This document shows, in pieces, positions 25,150 through 34,005 of a DNA stretch of 64,000 nucleotides (its first letter is position 1; the number at the start of each line of letters is the position of its first letter). This DNA comes from Hypericibacter sp049323455 (GTDB taxonomy: Bacteria > Pseudomonadota > Alphaproteobacteria > Dongiales > Dongiaceae). Made by a program: the position numbers and the translations under genes. The notes under the pieces were generated by a model that was not told the origin of the DNA, searched no databases, and was given only the letters and a program-made list of their open reading frames with translations. Location of the stretch: contig JBMONF010000033.1 of the NCBI GenBank assembly GCA_049323455.1, forward strand, positions 1 through 64,000, read 5' to 3'.

Positions 25150-25878
25150 TCAGCCGATCGTTGCGAGCTGCGGAAACGTCTTGAGAAGCCAGACCGAAAA
25201 CTCGTTCAACCGGCCGGTCACGACCGCCAGCCCCATCAGCACCATCGTGCCGCCGGCGGCAATCTGCAGGAGACGTCCGATCCTCGCCATCGGCCGTATT
25301 CGTCCCGCGAGCCGGTCGGTAAGGAAGGCGGATGCGATAAAGGGGAGCCCAAGACCGGCGGAATAGGCCAGCAAAAGCGCGATGCCGCTGAGCGAGGTGC
25401 TGACGGCCGTGACGGTGAGGATGGCGCCCAAAATGGGCCCGATGCAGGGCGTCCAGCCGAAGCCGAAGGCGAGCCCCAACAGATAGGCCGCACTCGGTGT
25501 TCCCCCGGCAATCCGCGGATGTATCCGAAAGTCGCGGTCGAGCCAAGGCAACCGGATGAAGCCCGTGGCGAACAGCCCGAACAGGATGACGACCGAGCCG
25601 CCCACGAGCCCTGCCTCGTAGCGGTGCAGGCGCAGCCACTCGCCGAGGCTCGAGGCGCCGACACCCAGGAGCGTGAACACCGTCGAGAATCCGAGCACGA
25701 AGCAGAGGCTCGAGCCCATCTTGCCCGCGATGGAAGCACGATCGGCCGCACTCTCGACGGTCCTACCGGCGACGTAGGAAACATAACCCGGCACCAGCGG
25801 CAGGACGCATGGCGAGAGAAAGGAGATCAGCCCAGCGAGAAAGGCCGCCGGAATCCCGATGGCCGAGGCCGTCAACAT
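25150..25878 (-). CDS. CcdA/DsbD-type cytochrome c biogenesis membrane protein
   Basis: A 242-residue membrane protein with about six helices that carries electrons from cytoplasmic thioredoxin to periplasmic thiol proteins. The two redox cysteines sit in FLSPCVLPLVPGY (first helix) and FGWTPCIGPILGA (fourth helix), as in CcdA. ATG 25878 is chosen because the first helix starts right after it; the frame to 26133 is antisense to the TlpA gene. It is the last gene of the MCO-DUF411-TlpA-CcdA set and most likely keeps TlpA reduced. Confidence 0.9.
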   Translation of the reverse strand: MLTASAIGIPAAFLAGLISFLSPCVLPLVPGYVSYVAGRTVESAADRASIAGKMGSSLCFVLGFSTVFTLLGVGASSLGEWLRLHRYEAGLVGGSVVILFGLFATGFIRLPWLDRDFRIHPRIAGGTPSAAYLLGLAFGFGWTPCIGPILGAILTVTAVSTSLSGIALLLAYSAGLGLPFIASAFLTDRLAGRIRPMARIGRLLQIAAGGTMVLMGLAVVTGRLNEFSVWLLKTFPQLATIG

Positions 25879-25918
25879 TCGGCTGCTCCCGGTGCCTCGA
25901 TCTTGCGCGCAAGCAACG

Positions 25919-26524
25919 TCATGGAGAAGCCACGATCGCGCCTTCGACGAGCCTGACGACCTCCGGCGAATCCCAGTTCGCGGCCCCCACCACGCTGCCC
26001 AGCTCGTTGCCATTGCGATCGATGAGGATGGTCGTGGGGAGCCCGACGACCCCGAGGGCTGCGGCGCTCTTGCCGGTCTCGTCGACATAGGGCCGCAGCG
26101 CCTTGACGCCGATTTCCTGGAAGAACGGCGCAACGACTCCCATGCCCTTCTCGTCGATCGAGAGGGCCACGACCTCGAAATCGGGGCCTCCCATCTTTGC
26201 CTGAAGGCGGTCCAACGTCGGCATCTCCTCGCGGCAAGGCCCGCACCAGGTGGCCCAGAGGTTCAACAACACGATCCGGCCGCGAAAGCTCGCCAGCGTC
26301 ATCGGCCGACCCGCACCATCGAGAAATTGAATTTCCGGGAGGGGTCTGGGCGGCTCCTGGCGGACGAAGTTGAAAGCGGAGGGCAGCCTCGGCGCCGTCG
26401 GGGTCGTGCTCGCGGCGGGCGGCTCTTGCTGCGGCGGCCGATGCTGCACATAGACATAGAGCCCCGCCGCTGATGCGAGGAAGAGGATCAGCGCGGTCAG
26501 CACCGCGATCTTACGGGACGGCAA
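25919..26524 (-). CDS. TlpA-family thioredoxin-like protein
   Basis: A 201-residue membrane-anchored thioredoxin. An N-terminal hydrophobic anchor (IAVLTALILFLASAAGLYV) leads to a proline-rich linker and a periplasmic thioredoxin fold with the active site WATWCGPCREEMPTL. The cis-Pro strand is VGLPTTILIDRNG. TlpA proteins reduce apo-cytochrome c or CuA sites. Next to a multicopper oxidase and DUF411 gene it may serve copper handling. The start codon is TTG 26524 with GGAG upstream; no ATG lies before the anchor. Confidence 0.88.
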   Translation of the reverse strand: MPSRKIAVLTALILFLASAAGLYVYVQHRPPQQEPPAASTTPTAPRLPSAFNFVRQEPPRPLPEIQFLDGAGRPMTLASFRGRIVLLNLWATWCGPCREEMPTLDRLQAKMGGPDFEVVALSIDEKGMGVVAPFFQEIGVKALRPYVDETGKSAAALGVVGLPTTILIDRNGNELGSVVGAANWDSPEVVRLVEGAIVASP

Positions 26525-26566
26525 GGTATGAGGCTCCGGTTGTCGGGATTGGCGGTAGCTCGCTTC

Positions 26567-27019
26567 TCACTCGACGGTTCCATAGACCGCAGGTTGACCA
26601 TCCGAGAACTCGTAGACCGTGATCGGGCCTTCCTTGTCGCCCTCCATTCCCGGCAATCCCACCGGCATGCCCGGGATCGAGATGCCGCGGATCGCGGGGC
26701 GCTCCGAGAGAAGCCGGCTGACGAATTCGATCGGCACATGGCCCTCGATGACATAGCCGTCGATCAAGGTCGTGTGGCAGCCCTCGAGCTGGTCCGGGAC
26801 GCCATACTGCCGGTTGATGAGCGTCAGATCGTGCGAGGGCTTGACGGCGACCGTATAGCCGTTCTGTCGCAGATAATTGGCATAGCCCTCACAGCAGCCG
26901 CAGTTCGGGTTCTTGTAGAGAACCGCCTCCTTCATGCCGGGGTCGGCCGCGAGCGCGGGAACCGACGCGAGGCTGGCGAGAGCGATCGTCAGGCTCGTCA
27001 GGCGGGCGAGAATGCGCAT
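26567..27019 (-). CDS. DUF411 family periplasmic metal-binding protein
   Basis: A 150-residue secreted protein. A signal peptide (RLTSLTIALASLASVPALA) is followed by YKNPNCGCCEGYANYLRQNG, the DUF411 cysteine motif, and by CHTTLIDGYVIEGHVP. Family members occur beside copper-resistance genes and are thought to bind copper or other metals. ATG 27019 follows GGAGGAAG. It lies 26 bp after the multicopper oxidase and 42 bp before tlpA, so it is in the same operon. Confidence 0.9.
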   Translation of the reverse strand: MRILARLTSLTIALASLASVPALAADPGMKEAVLYKNPNCGCCEGYANYLRQNGYTVAVKPSHDLTLINRQYGVPDQLEGCHTTLIDGYVIEGHVPIEFVSRLLSERPAIRGISIPGMPVGLPGMEGDKEGPITVYEFSDGQPAVYGTVE

Positions 27020-27045
27020 GTCTTCCTCCTCGAGGTTCGGCTCGT

Positions 27046-28488
27046 TCAAGCAATGCGAAGGACGGCCATCATCCCGCCGAGCTGATGTTCCAGGATGTGG
27101 CAGTGAATCATCCAGTCGCCGGGGTTGTCCGCGACGAAGGCGAGATCGACCCGCTCCTGCGGTCGCAGCAGCACGGTATCGCCCCATTCTTCGTAGCGCA
27201 GCGGATTGTTGTCGCGCGACAGCACCCGGAAAGCGAGACCATGCAAATGGATCGGATGGTGCCAACGGGTGTCGTTGACGAGCCGCAGAACATAGGAGCG
27301 GCCGCGCGCGAGAGTGAGCAGGGGTTCGTAGCGATAACCGAACCCGGCCACGCCGTTGATGGCCCAGGCGAGACGGTCTCGCGCCATCGCGTCCATGCTC
27401 TCCTCGCGACCTTGCACCAGGGCATGGGTCATGCCGCCCATCATGCCGCCGCCAAGCCGCAGCTCGTATGACACGGCACGATCGAGGTCGGGTCTGGAAA
27501 CCGGGTTGGCCGGCAGCGCGATGGGGATTTCCGACGCATGGGCTCGAACCGGCGGTTCATCCGTATAGGCGAGGTCGAGGAGCCGGTATTCGAGCCCCTC
27601 GTAGAATGTGTCCATTACCGGGTAGCGCTGGCCGGGCTTGCCGAGCATGTCGATGACGAGGTCCGCCCGCATGCCGGGACCCAGCAGGACGCGACCGCCC
27701 GCCGGCTCGTGCGGTTCCAGGGGCTGGCCGTCGCACGCGACGATCCAGGGGCGGTGTCCTTCGAACGCCAGCGAAAAGATGCGCGCGTTGGCGCCGTTGA
27801 TCAGCCGCAGCCGGATGCGTTCGCCGGCCCGCGCGGCGAAGCTTTTCGGAACGCGTCCATTGACCGTGACGGTGTTGCCGACCCGGCCGTCATGGGCGAT
27901 ATCGTGATAATCGTCGAAATCGTCGCTGATCTCGCCATCCGGCTCGAGGCGCCAGTCGCTCAGCATCCAAGTGATGTCGCGATCGACCGCGATCGGCTGT
28001 CGCTCCTCGACGATCAGCGGGCCGTAGAGGCCGCGTCCGACCTGCTCGGTGTCGCGCAAGTGCGAGTGATACCAGAAGGTGCCGGCGTCCGGCACGTCGA
28101 ACTCGTAAAGAAAGGATTCGCCGGGCGCGATCGGCTCTTGCGTCAGATGCGGCACGCCGTCCATCGCGTTCGGCAGGCGGATGCCGTGCCAGTGCACGGT
28201 GGTCGGCCGAGGGAGCCGGTTTTCCACCAGCACGCGCAGCCGGTTGCCCTGTCGGATTCGGATCTCGGGTCCGGGCACCTGGTCCTGATAGCACCAGACA
28301 TCCGTTGCCGGCTTGCCGTCGCCGAGCAGGAGGGTGCGCCCGGCACCGGCCGTGAGGCGATATTCGGGACCGGAAATGGCTGCCGGGCCTCGCCGCGGCA
28401 CGGCCAGCCCGGCCAGCGTCGCCGCACCGGCTGTCAGCAGCAGGCGCCGACGCGGCAAAGCGGCACTCTTCGTCCGCTCGATGTTCAT
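27046..28488 (-). CDS. Multicopper oxidase (CueO/CopA-like)
   Basis: A 480-residue periplasmic laccase-like oxidase. The N-terminus LPRRRLLLTAGAATLAGLA is a Tat-type signal. All four copper-binding clusters are present: TVHWHGIRLP, FWYHSHLRD, HHPIHLHGLAF and the T1/T2/T3 segment IHCHILEHQLGGMM. A glycine- and methionine-bearing segment (LGGGMMGGMTH) near residue 345 resembles the methionine-rich copper region of CueO. It probably oxidises Cu(I) or a similar substrate. ATG 28488 follows AGGTGA; a TTG lies one codon earlier. Confidence 0.92.
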   Translation of the reverse strand: MNIERTKSAALPRRRLLLTAGAATLAGLAVPRRGPAAISGPEYRLTAGAGRTLLLGDGKPATDVWCYQDQVPGPEIRIRQGNRLRVLVENRLPRPTTVHWHGIRLPNAMDGVPHLTQEPIAPGESFLYEFDVPDAGTFWYHSHLRDTEQVGRGLYGPLIVEERQPIAVDRDITWMLSDWRLEPDGEISDDFDDYHDIAHDGRVGNTVTVNGRVPKSFAARAGERIRLRLINGANARIFSLAFEGHRPWIVACDGQPLEPHEPAGGRVLLGPGMRADLVIDMLGKPGQRYPVMDTFYEGLEYRLLDLAYTDEPPVRAHASEIPIALPANPVSRPDLDRAVSYELRLGGGMMGGMTHALVQGREESMDAMARDRLAWAINGVAGFGYRYEPLLTLARGRSYVLRLVNDTRWHHPIHLHGLAFRVLSRDNNPLRYEEWGDTVLLRPQERVDLAFVADNPGDWMIHCHILEHQLGGMMAVLRIA

Positions 28489-28622
28489 CAATCACCTATG
28501 CCGATGCGCGGATCGGGCCGTTCCGCTCGACGCATCTTGTCTGTCATGCTTTGGCGATGCCGAATACCGGAATGCCCGCCGCAGCCACGATACGGGCGAC
28601 CGCTTTGGCGGTCGGCCGTCGT

Positions 28623-28967
28623 TCAGATCAGAGCACGAGATCGAGGAGGCGAGGGGTCGGGCGAGACCTGGTGCGATACGGCCTTGTCGGGCGGCGTCGC
28701 GACGAAATCGGCGGCGATAGGCCCGGGCTGTGCCGGCAAGGCTGGCAATACCGCGATCGGCGCAAGGCAGAACGTGGCGCAGGAGGATGTGGACATCTTG
28801 CCTGCAGCGTCGTCGCACTTGCCGGATGATTCCATCTGGCATTTCGCGGGCGTGGTCGCCATTGCGCTCATCGCCGCCGCCTGGGCGGCGTGAAGCGCCA
28901 TTCCCAGGACAAAAACCAGGGCCAGCGCGGCGACCATGACCTGCCGAAGCCGTGAGCGATCTCGCAT
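28623..28967 (-). CDS. Small secreted cysteine-containing protein, function unknown
   Basis: A 114-residue protein with a clear hydrophobic leader (VMVAALALVFVLGMALHA) and then four cysteines in KCQMESSGKCDDAAGK and SSCATFCLAP. A second hydrophobic stretch and the ending PDPSPPRSRALI are seen. Small proteins of this type (some filed as DUF2946) sit at copper loci, but I cannot assign a family. It lies 134 bp upstream of the multicopper oxidase on the same strand and may be its co-expressed metal-binding partner. Confidence 0.6.
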   Translation of the reverse strand: MRDRSRLRQVMVAALALVFVLGMALHAAQAAAMSAMATTPAKCQMESSGKCDDAAGKMSTSSCATFCLAPIAVLPALPAQPGPIAADFVATPPDKAVSHQVSPDPSPPRSRALI

Positions 28968-29221
28968 GTTTCTTAGATAGCAAATCGGGCCCGTCGCTTC
29001 AAATCTCGGTGGATTCACGACGCCGTGACGGCAGAATTCGGCCGAAATGGCGGGCTCACCCAGGCCCGTGGGGATGCCCGAGGCGAGACGGAGGAGGGGG
29101 CGGCGATAGGCCGCAGAACCGCTTGCCCCTGCCGACCGCCGGTGGCGATGGCTTGCCGGGGGCAATCGTCGCGATGAGCGGTGACCTCATGCCAAGTCAT
29201 CCCTCCCGGAAGGGCCCGCTC

Positions 29222-30190
29222 TCAAGAATGGCCGAGCACGGGATGCGGTTTGTAGGGCTCCTCGAGCCGGGCGATTTCCTCGGTCGAGAGCTCGAGCTCG
29301 ATCGCGGCCACCGCATCCTCGAGATGGTGCGGTTTCGAGGCGCCGACGATCGGCGCCGCCACTGCGGGCTTCGACATCAGCCAAGCCAGCGCAACCTGGG
29401 CGGGCGGCACATTGCGCTGAGCCGCGACCTCGGCGCAGCGCGCGACGACCGGACCGTCGATTTCGTCATGATAGAGCTTGGCGCCGAACTCGTCGGTCTT
29501 CGCACGCTCGGTGCCGGCGCTGCGGTTGCCCGTGAGCACGCCGCGGGCGAGCGGCGACCAGGGGATCACGCCCACACCCTGGTCGCGGCAGAGCGGCAGC
29601 ATCTCGCGCTCCTCCTCGCGATAGACCAGATTGTAGTGGTTCTGCATCGACACGAAGCGCGCCCAGCCCTCGCGCGCCTGGATAGAGAGCGCCTTCATGA
29701 ACTGCCAGGCGAACATGGAGGAGGCGCCGAGATAGCGGGCCTTGCCGGCTCGCACGACCGCATCGAGCGCGTCCAGCGTTTCCTCGATCGGCGTTTCCGG
29801 GTCCCAGCGATGGATCTGATAGATGTCGACATAGTCGGTGCCGAGCCGGCGCAAGCTGGCGTCGATCGAGGCCAGAATATGTTTGCGCGACAGGCCGCGT
29901 TCGTTGGGGTCGTCGCCCATGGGAAAGTACACCTTGGTCGCGATCACGACCTTGTCGCGTTCGGCAAATTCCCGGATCGCGCGGCCGAGGATCTCCTCGC
30001 TGGCGCCGTTGGAATAGATGTTGGCGGTGTCGAAGAAATTGATGCCGAGCTCGAGAGCCCGACGGATGAATGGCCGGGCGGCCTCCTCCGTCAGCACCCA
30101 AGGCCGCCAGTTGGGGCTGCCATAGGTCATGCAGCCGAGGCAGACGCGGGACACCTTGAGCCCGGTCGATCCGAGACGGACATAACGCAT
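29222..30190 (-). CDS. Aldo/keto reductase
   Basis: A 322-residue (beta/alpha)8 NADPH-dependent oxidoreductase of the Tas/YajO-like group. The N-terminal MRYVRLGSTGLKVSRVCLG is typical. Catalytic residues are visible: Asp and Tyr in NFFDTANIYSNGASEE, Lys in VVIATKVYFPMG and His in DIYQIHRWDPETPIEE. The C-terminus has PIVGASKPHHLEDAV. ATG 30190 follows GGAGGG. It appears monocistronic, and its substrate cannot be told. Confidence 0.9.
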   Translation of the reverse strand: MRYVRLGSTGLKVSRVCLGCMTYGSPNWRPWVLTEEAARPFIRRALELGINFFDTANIYSNGASEEILGRAIREFAERDKVVIATKVYFPMGDDPNERGLSRKHILASIDASLRRLGTDYVDIYQIHRWDPETPIEETLDALDAVVRAGKARYLGASSMFAWQFMKALSIQAREGWARFVSMQNHYNLVYREEEREMLPLCRDQGVGVIPWSPLARGVLTGNRSAGTERAKTDEFGAKLYHDEIDGPVVARCAEVAAQRNVPPAQVALAWLMSKPAVAAPIVGASKPHHLEDAVAAIELELSTEEIARLEEPYKPHPVLGHS

Positions 30191-30384
30191 AGATCGCCCT
30201 CCACGATCAGTCGGAATCATAAGAGACAGAAGCAAGTTGCGTGGATGTTTTGCACGGTTGCTTGCGAGGCAGGCGTACGGCAGTGACTGCCGGTGTGCCG
30301 GTGCTGGATCTTTCAACACATTGTGCGCGGACAACGGGCATCAAGATGCGCTTCATTGGAGGGAGAAGGAAGGGCGGTTGCTGC

Positions 30385-31161
30385 TCAAGCAACGATCACC
30401 TCGACATCCGCGGCGGCGAAGGCGGCCGGAAGTGCCTGCTCGGGCGTACGATCCGTGACGAGCCGATCGACTGTGTCGAGCGCGCAGACGGCAAAGGGGG
30501 CGCTGCCACCCAGCTTAGTGGCGTCGGCGAGCACCGTGAGCGAGCGCGCTTGGGCGATCATCGCGCGGGCGACCGCTGCCTCCTCCGGATCGTAGTCCAT
30601 GATGCCGGCGGTCGCGTCGATGGCGCCGGCGGTGAGAACGACGTGCGTCGGGCGGAAGCGAGCGATCTGGTCGATGGCGACGGAGCCCAGCGTCTCCATG
30701 CCATCCTCGCGGAACGTCCCGCCGATCAGGAACACGCGGTTGTCGGCTCCGGCCCGCGCGACGGCCTCGGCGATGAGGCCGCTGTTGGTGACGACAGTGA
30801 GCCGGCCGATCGGGGCGAGCGCCGCGGCGAAGGCCAGCGTCGTGCTGCCGGTGTCGATGAAGAGGCTGTCACCCGGCCGGAACAGCGCCGCCGCGCGCCG
30901 CGCGATCCGCTGCTTCTCTTCGGCATGGTCGCCGAGCCGGGCACGAAAGGTCCCCTCGCTGCCGATATCGGGCGCCGCCGCGCCGCCGTGGAACTTGCGC
31001 AAACGACCCTGCATCGCGAGCTGCGTCAGGTCGCGCCGGATCGTCTCGCGCGAGGCGCCAAGCCGCGCCGCCAGATCCTCCACCGTGATCCGGCCGCTTT
31101 CGCGCACCAGCGCTTCGATCCGCTGCCGTCTGGCTTCGGGGCGCATAGGGTGAAGAGCCAT
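30385..31161 (-). CDS. glpR: DeoR/GlpR-family regulator of the glycerol locus
   Basis: A 258-residue DeoR-type repressor. The winged helix is RRQRIEALVRESGRITVED then LGASRETIRRDLTQLAMQG, and the sensor domain holds FIDTGSTTLAFAAAL, VVTNSGLIAEAV and VLADATKLGGSAPF. It diverges from a glycerol-3-phosphate dehydrogenase-like gene with 73 bp between starts, and glpK follows in that operon. Glycerol-3-phosphate is thus its likely inducer. Confidence 0.85.
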   Translation of the reverse strand: MALHPMRPEARRQRIEALVRESGRITVEDLAARLGASRETIRRDLTQLAMQGRLRKFHGGAAAPDIGSEGTFRARLGDHAEEKQRIARRAAALFRPGDSLFIDTGSTTLAFAAALAPIGRLTVVTNSGLIAEAVARAGADNRVFLIGGTFREDGMETLGSVAIDQIARFRPTHVVLTAGAIDATAGIMDYDPEEAAVARAMIAQARSLTVLADATKLGGSAPFAVCALDTVDRLVTDRTPEQALPAAFAAADVEVIVA

Positions 31162-31170
31162 GCCTCAAAT

Positions 31171-31223
31171 TTGACCGTTCGGGCTAGAAAATACTATATT
31201 CGGTCACCTATAGCGACCGTTTC
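31171..31223 (+). promoter_or_regulatory. Promoter and candidate GlpR operators
   Basis: TTGACC at 31171 and TATATT at 31195 are separated by 18 bp and look like a sigma-70 promoter. GACCGTT occurs at 31173 and 31215, with the inverted CGGTC at 31201 between. These repeats overlap and follow the promoter, where a repressor would block it. The assignment to GlpR is inferred. Confidence 0.5.
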
Positions 31224-31234
31224 AGGCGCGGACA

Positions 31235-32656
31235 GTGGCACTCGATCGCCTTTCCGAAGAGAAAGCAAATGGCCGCTTCGACGTGGCCGTGATCGGCGGC
31301 GGGGTGGTGGGCTGCGCCGCGGCGCGGCGCTTCGCCCTGGAAGGCGCCCGCACGGTCCTCATCGAGCGGGCGCCGGACATCCTGGCCGGCGCCTCCAAGG
31401 GGAACAGCGCCTTGCTTCATACCGGCTTCGACGCCACGCCGGGAAGCCTCGAGCTCGTCTGCGTGCGCGCCGGCTATGCCGAATATCTCGAAAGCCGCGA
31501 ACGGCTGGGCCTGCCGTTGCTGGAGGCCGGCGCCGCGGTGGTTGCTTGGACCGAGGAGGAACTCGCGCGGCTCGACGGGATTGTCGAGCAGGCCCATCGC
31601 AATGGCGTCATGGACGTCCACCGGATCGATCGCGCCGAGCTCTTGGCGCGCGAGCCGCAGCTATCGCCAGCAGCGCTGGGTGCGGTGCTGGTGCCGGGCG
31701 AACATGTGATCGATCCCTGGTCGGCGCCGCTCGCCTATTTGACCCAGGCGGTCGAGAACGGCGCCGAGGCGCTGTTCTCCTGCCCGGTCGAACGCGGCGA
31801 ATTCGACGGCGCTTCTTGGTCGCTCGCCACGCCGCGCGGCCGGATCGAGGCGAGCGTGGTCGTCAATTGCGCGGGGCTGTGGGGCGATCTCCTCGATCGC
31901 GCATTGCTGGGGGTCGAAGATTTCACCATCCGGCCGCGCAAGGGCCAGTTCGTCGTGTTCGACAAAGCGGCCGCCAAGTTGCTGCGAACCATCCTGCTGC
32001 CGGTGCCGAGCGAGCGCACCAAAGGCGTGGTGCTGGCGCGCACCGTCTTCGGCAACCTCTTGGTCGGCCCCACCGCCGAGGAACAAGAGGATCGCGAGCG
32101 TGCAGCGACCGACGGGCCCACGCTGGCGCGTCTCGTCGAGCATGCCCGGCGCCTGGTTCCGGCCCTGGCCGGCATGCCGGTGACCGCGGCTTATGCGGGC
32201 CTGCGGCCGGCGACGGAATCCAAAGACTACCGCATCGTCGCGCGACCCGAGCGGAACTGGATCACGGTCGGCGGCATCCGCTCGACGGGCCTGACGGCTG
32301 CGCTCGGCATCGCGCGCCATGTCTGGTCACTCTATGAAGGACTCGAGCGGCGCCACGAACCGCTGCGCCACCCGGTTTGGCCGCGTCTCCCGAACCTCGC
32401 CGAGCATGCGCCGCGCGATCATCAGAGCCCCGGCTATGGCGAGATCGTCTGCCATTGCGAGCTGGTCACGCGGCGCGAGATCGAGGCGGCGCTAGGAGGG
32501 TCCTTGCCGGCCGGCGATCTCGGCGGGCTCAAGCGGCGCACGCGCGCCATGATGGGGCGCTGCCAGGGCTTCTATTGCGCGGCCCGCGTCGCGGCTATCG
32601 CCCACGAGCGTTGGGGGCGAGATCGGCTGCAGGTCGAGGCGTTGCATGGTCGATGA
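31235..32656 (+). CDS. FAD-dependent glycerol-3-phosphate dehydrogenase-like protein with BFD [2Fe-2S] domain (GlpA-like)
   Basis: A 473-residue flavoprotein. The dinucleotide-binding motif DVAVIGGGVVGCAAARRFAL is near the N-terminus, and LLHTGFDATPGS and NCAGLWGDLLDR match GlpA/GlpD-type DAO proteins. Residues from about 400 form a BFD-like [2Fe-2S] domain with Cys in IVCHCELV and MGRCQGFYC. This arrangement matches the catalytic subunit of the anaerobic GlpABC enzyme. The start is GTG 31235 with a weak site upstream. It overlaps the next gene by 11 bp, and glpK follows. Confidence 0.85.
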   Translation: MALDRLSEEKANGRFDVAVIGGGVVGCAAARRFALEGARTVLIERAPDILAGASKGNSALLHTGFDATPGSLELVCVRAGYAEYLESRERLGLPLLEAGAAVVAWTEEELARLDGIVEQAHRNGVMDVHRIDRAELLAREPQLSPAALGAVLVPGEHVIDPWSAPLAYLTQAVENGAEALFSCPVERGEFDGASWSLATPRGRIEASVVVNCAGLWGDLLDRALLGVEDFTIRPRKGQFVVFDKAAAKLLRTILLPVPSERTKGVVLARTVFGNLLVGPTAEEQEDRERAATDGPTLARLVEHARRLVPALAGMPVTAAYAGLRPATESKDYRIVARPERNWITVGGIRSTGLTAALGIARHVWSLYEGLERRHEPLRHPVWPRLPNLAEHAPRDHQSPGYGEIVCHCELVTRREIEAALGGSLPAGDLGGLKRRTRAMMGRCQGFYCAARVAAIAHERWGRDRLQVEALHGR

Positions 32657-33887
32657 ACCGGCACGCCCGATGTGCTGGCGCGTCGCCATCGTGGGCGGCG
32701 GGCCGGCCGGCCTGGCCGCAGCCATGGCGCTGCGCCGGCGCGGCGTCGAAGGCGTGGTCGTGCTGGAGCGCGAGGCCGAGCCCGGCGGCGTGCCGCGGCA
32801 TTGCGGTCATCCCGTCTTCGGCCTCTGCGAGTTCGGCCGCCCGCTCTCGGGACCGGCTTACGCCCGACGGCTCGCCGAGGCGGCGCGCGCCGCCGGCGTC
32901 GATGTCCGCATAAAGGCGAGCGTGCTGCGCCTTGGGCAAGGCGGCCAGCTTGAAGTCGCGACGCCGGCGGGGTTGGCCCGGGTCGAGGCCGAGCGTGTGA
33001 TCCTCGCCACCGGCATCCGCGAAAGCCCGCGCAGCGCGCGGCTCGTCGGCGGCGAGCGACCCTGGGGCGTCGTCACCACCGGCGCGCTGCAGGCTTTCGT
33101 CTATCTCGAAGGGCTGCGGCCCTTTCGTCGCCCCGTGATCGTCGGCACAGAGCTGGTTTCCTTCTCGGCGATCCTGACCGCGCACAAGGCGGGCATCCGT
33201 CCCGTGGCGATGCTGGAGGAGGGCTCGCGCACGACGGCGCGCTGGCCCAGCGCCTGGGCGCTGCGGCTTCTGGGCATTCCGGTGCGCTTCGGCACGCGCA
33301 TCGTCGAGATTTGCGGCAAAGCGCAGGTCGAGGCGGTGGGGATCGTGGACAGCGAAGGGCGGCGCGACAGGATTGCTTGCGACGGCGTGGTGTTCACGGG
33401 GTGCTTCGTGCCGGCAGCCGAGCTGGTGCGCATGAGCCATCTGGCGCTTGATCCCGGCAGCGGCGGCCCGGCTGTCGATCAATATGGCCGATGCGCCGAT
33501 CCCGCCTTTTTCGCGGCGGGCAATCTGCTGCGTCCGGTGGAGACCGCCGGCTGGTGCTACCGAGAAGGAGCACGCGTTGGCAATCTGGTGGCAGACGATT
33601 TGGCCGGGCGCTTGCCGGCCGCTGCGTGCGAGATCCGGATCGCGCGTGGGTCTGGCATCAAGCTCGCCGTGCCGCAGCGGATTGCGGTGCCGGCCGGCGG
33701 CGGCCTCGATATCATCCAGCTGCGCGTCGACCGTCCAGTCCGAGGCGCGTTGCAGGTGGAGGCGGACGGCAAGCTCATCTGGCATCGGCGCATGGCGGCT
33801 CTGCCGGAGCGACGCCTCACTGTGCCGTTGCGGAGCCTCGCGATACCCGACGGGACCGCCTCGCTTCGCATCGGGTTCGGAGACTAG
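32646..33887 (+). CDS. NAD(P)/FAD-dependent oxidoreductase, partner of the GlpA-like protein
   Basis: A 413-residue pyridine-nucleotide-disulfide-type flavoprotein. The FAD motif RVAIVGGGPAGLAAAMALRR starts at residue 12, ILATGIRESPRSARL is the second FAD strand and FVPAAELV with FFAAGNLLRP closes the FAD site. The last 90 residues form a beta-rich tail (LRVDRPVRGALQVEADGKL). Proteins like this pair with BFD-fused GlpA homologues, as in Thermotoga-type loci, and probably pass electrons. It is not GlpB in the strict sense. Confidence 0.82.
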   Translation: MVDEPARPMCWRVAIVGGGPAGLAAAMALRRRGVEGVVVLEREAEPGGVPRHCGHPVFGLCEFGRPLSGPAYARRLAEAARAAGVDVRIKASVLRLGQGGQLEVATPAGLARVEAERVILATGIRESPRSARLVGGERPWGVVTTGALQAFVYLEGLRPFRRPVIVGTELVSFSAILTAHKAGIRPVAMLEEGSRTTARWPSAWALRLLGIPVRFGTRIVEICGKAQVEAVGIVDSEGRRDRIACDGVVFTGCFVPAAELVRMSHLALDPGSGGPAVDQYGRCADPAFFAAGNLLRPVETAGWCYREGARVGNLVADDLAGRLPAAACEIRIARGSGIKLAVPQRIAVPAGGGLDIIQLRVDRPVRGALQVEADGKLIWHRRMAALPERRLTVPLRSLAIPDGTASLRIGFGD

Positions 33888-33902
33888 AGTTGATTCCGGT
33901 CA

Positions 33903-33945
33903 GATGGAACATTCTCTTGTCACCCCGCCTTCGCGGCGACGACGG
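33903..33945. repeat. Partial dispersed palindromic repeat
   Basis: TTGTCACCCCGCCTTCGCGGCGACGAC resembles half of the larger palindromic repeat at 42010-42089. It lies between the flavoprotein gene and glpK. Confidence 0.4.
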
Positions 33946-34005
33946 TGAGTGACGATTCTGACGGAACGGAATCCGCTTCAGGCGCACAAAGACGGGAACG
34001 GGGGC

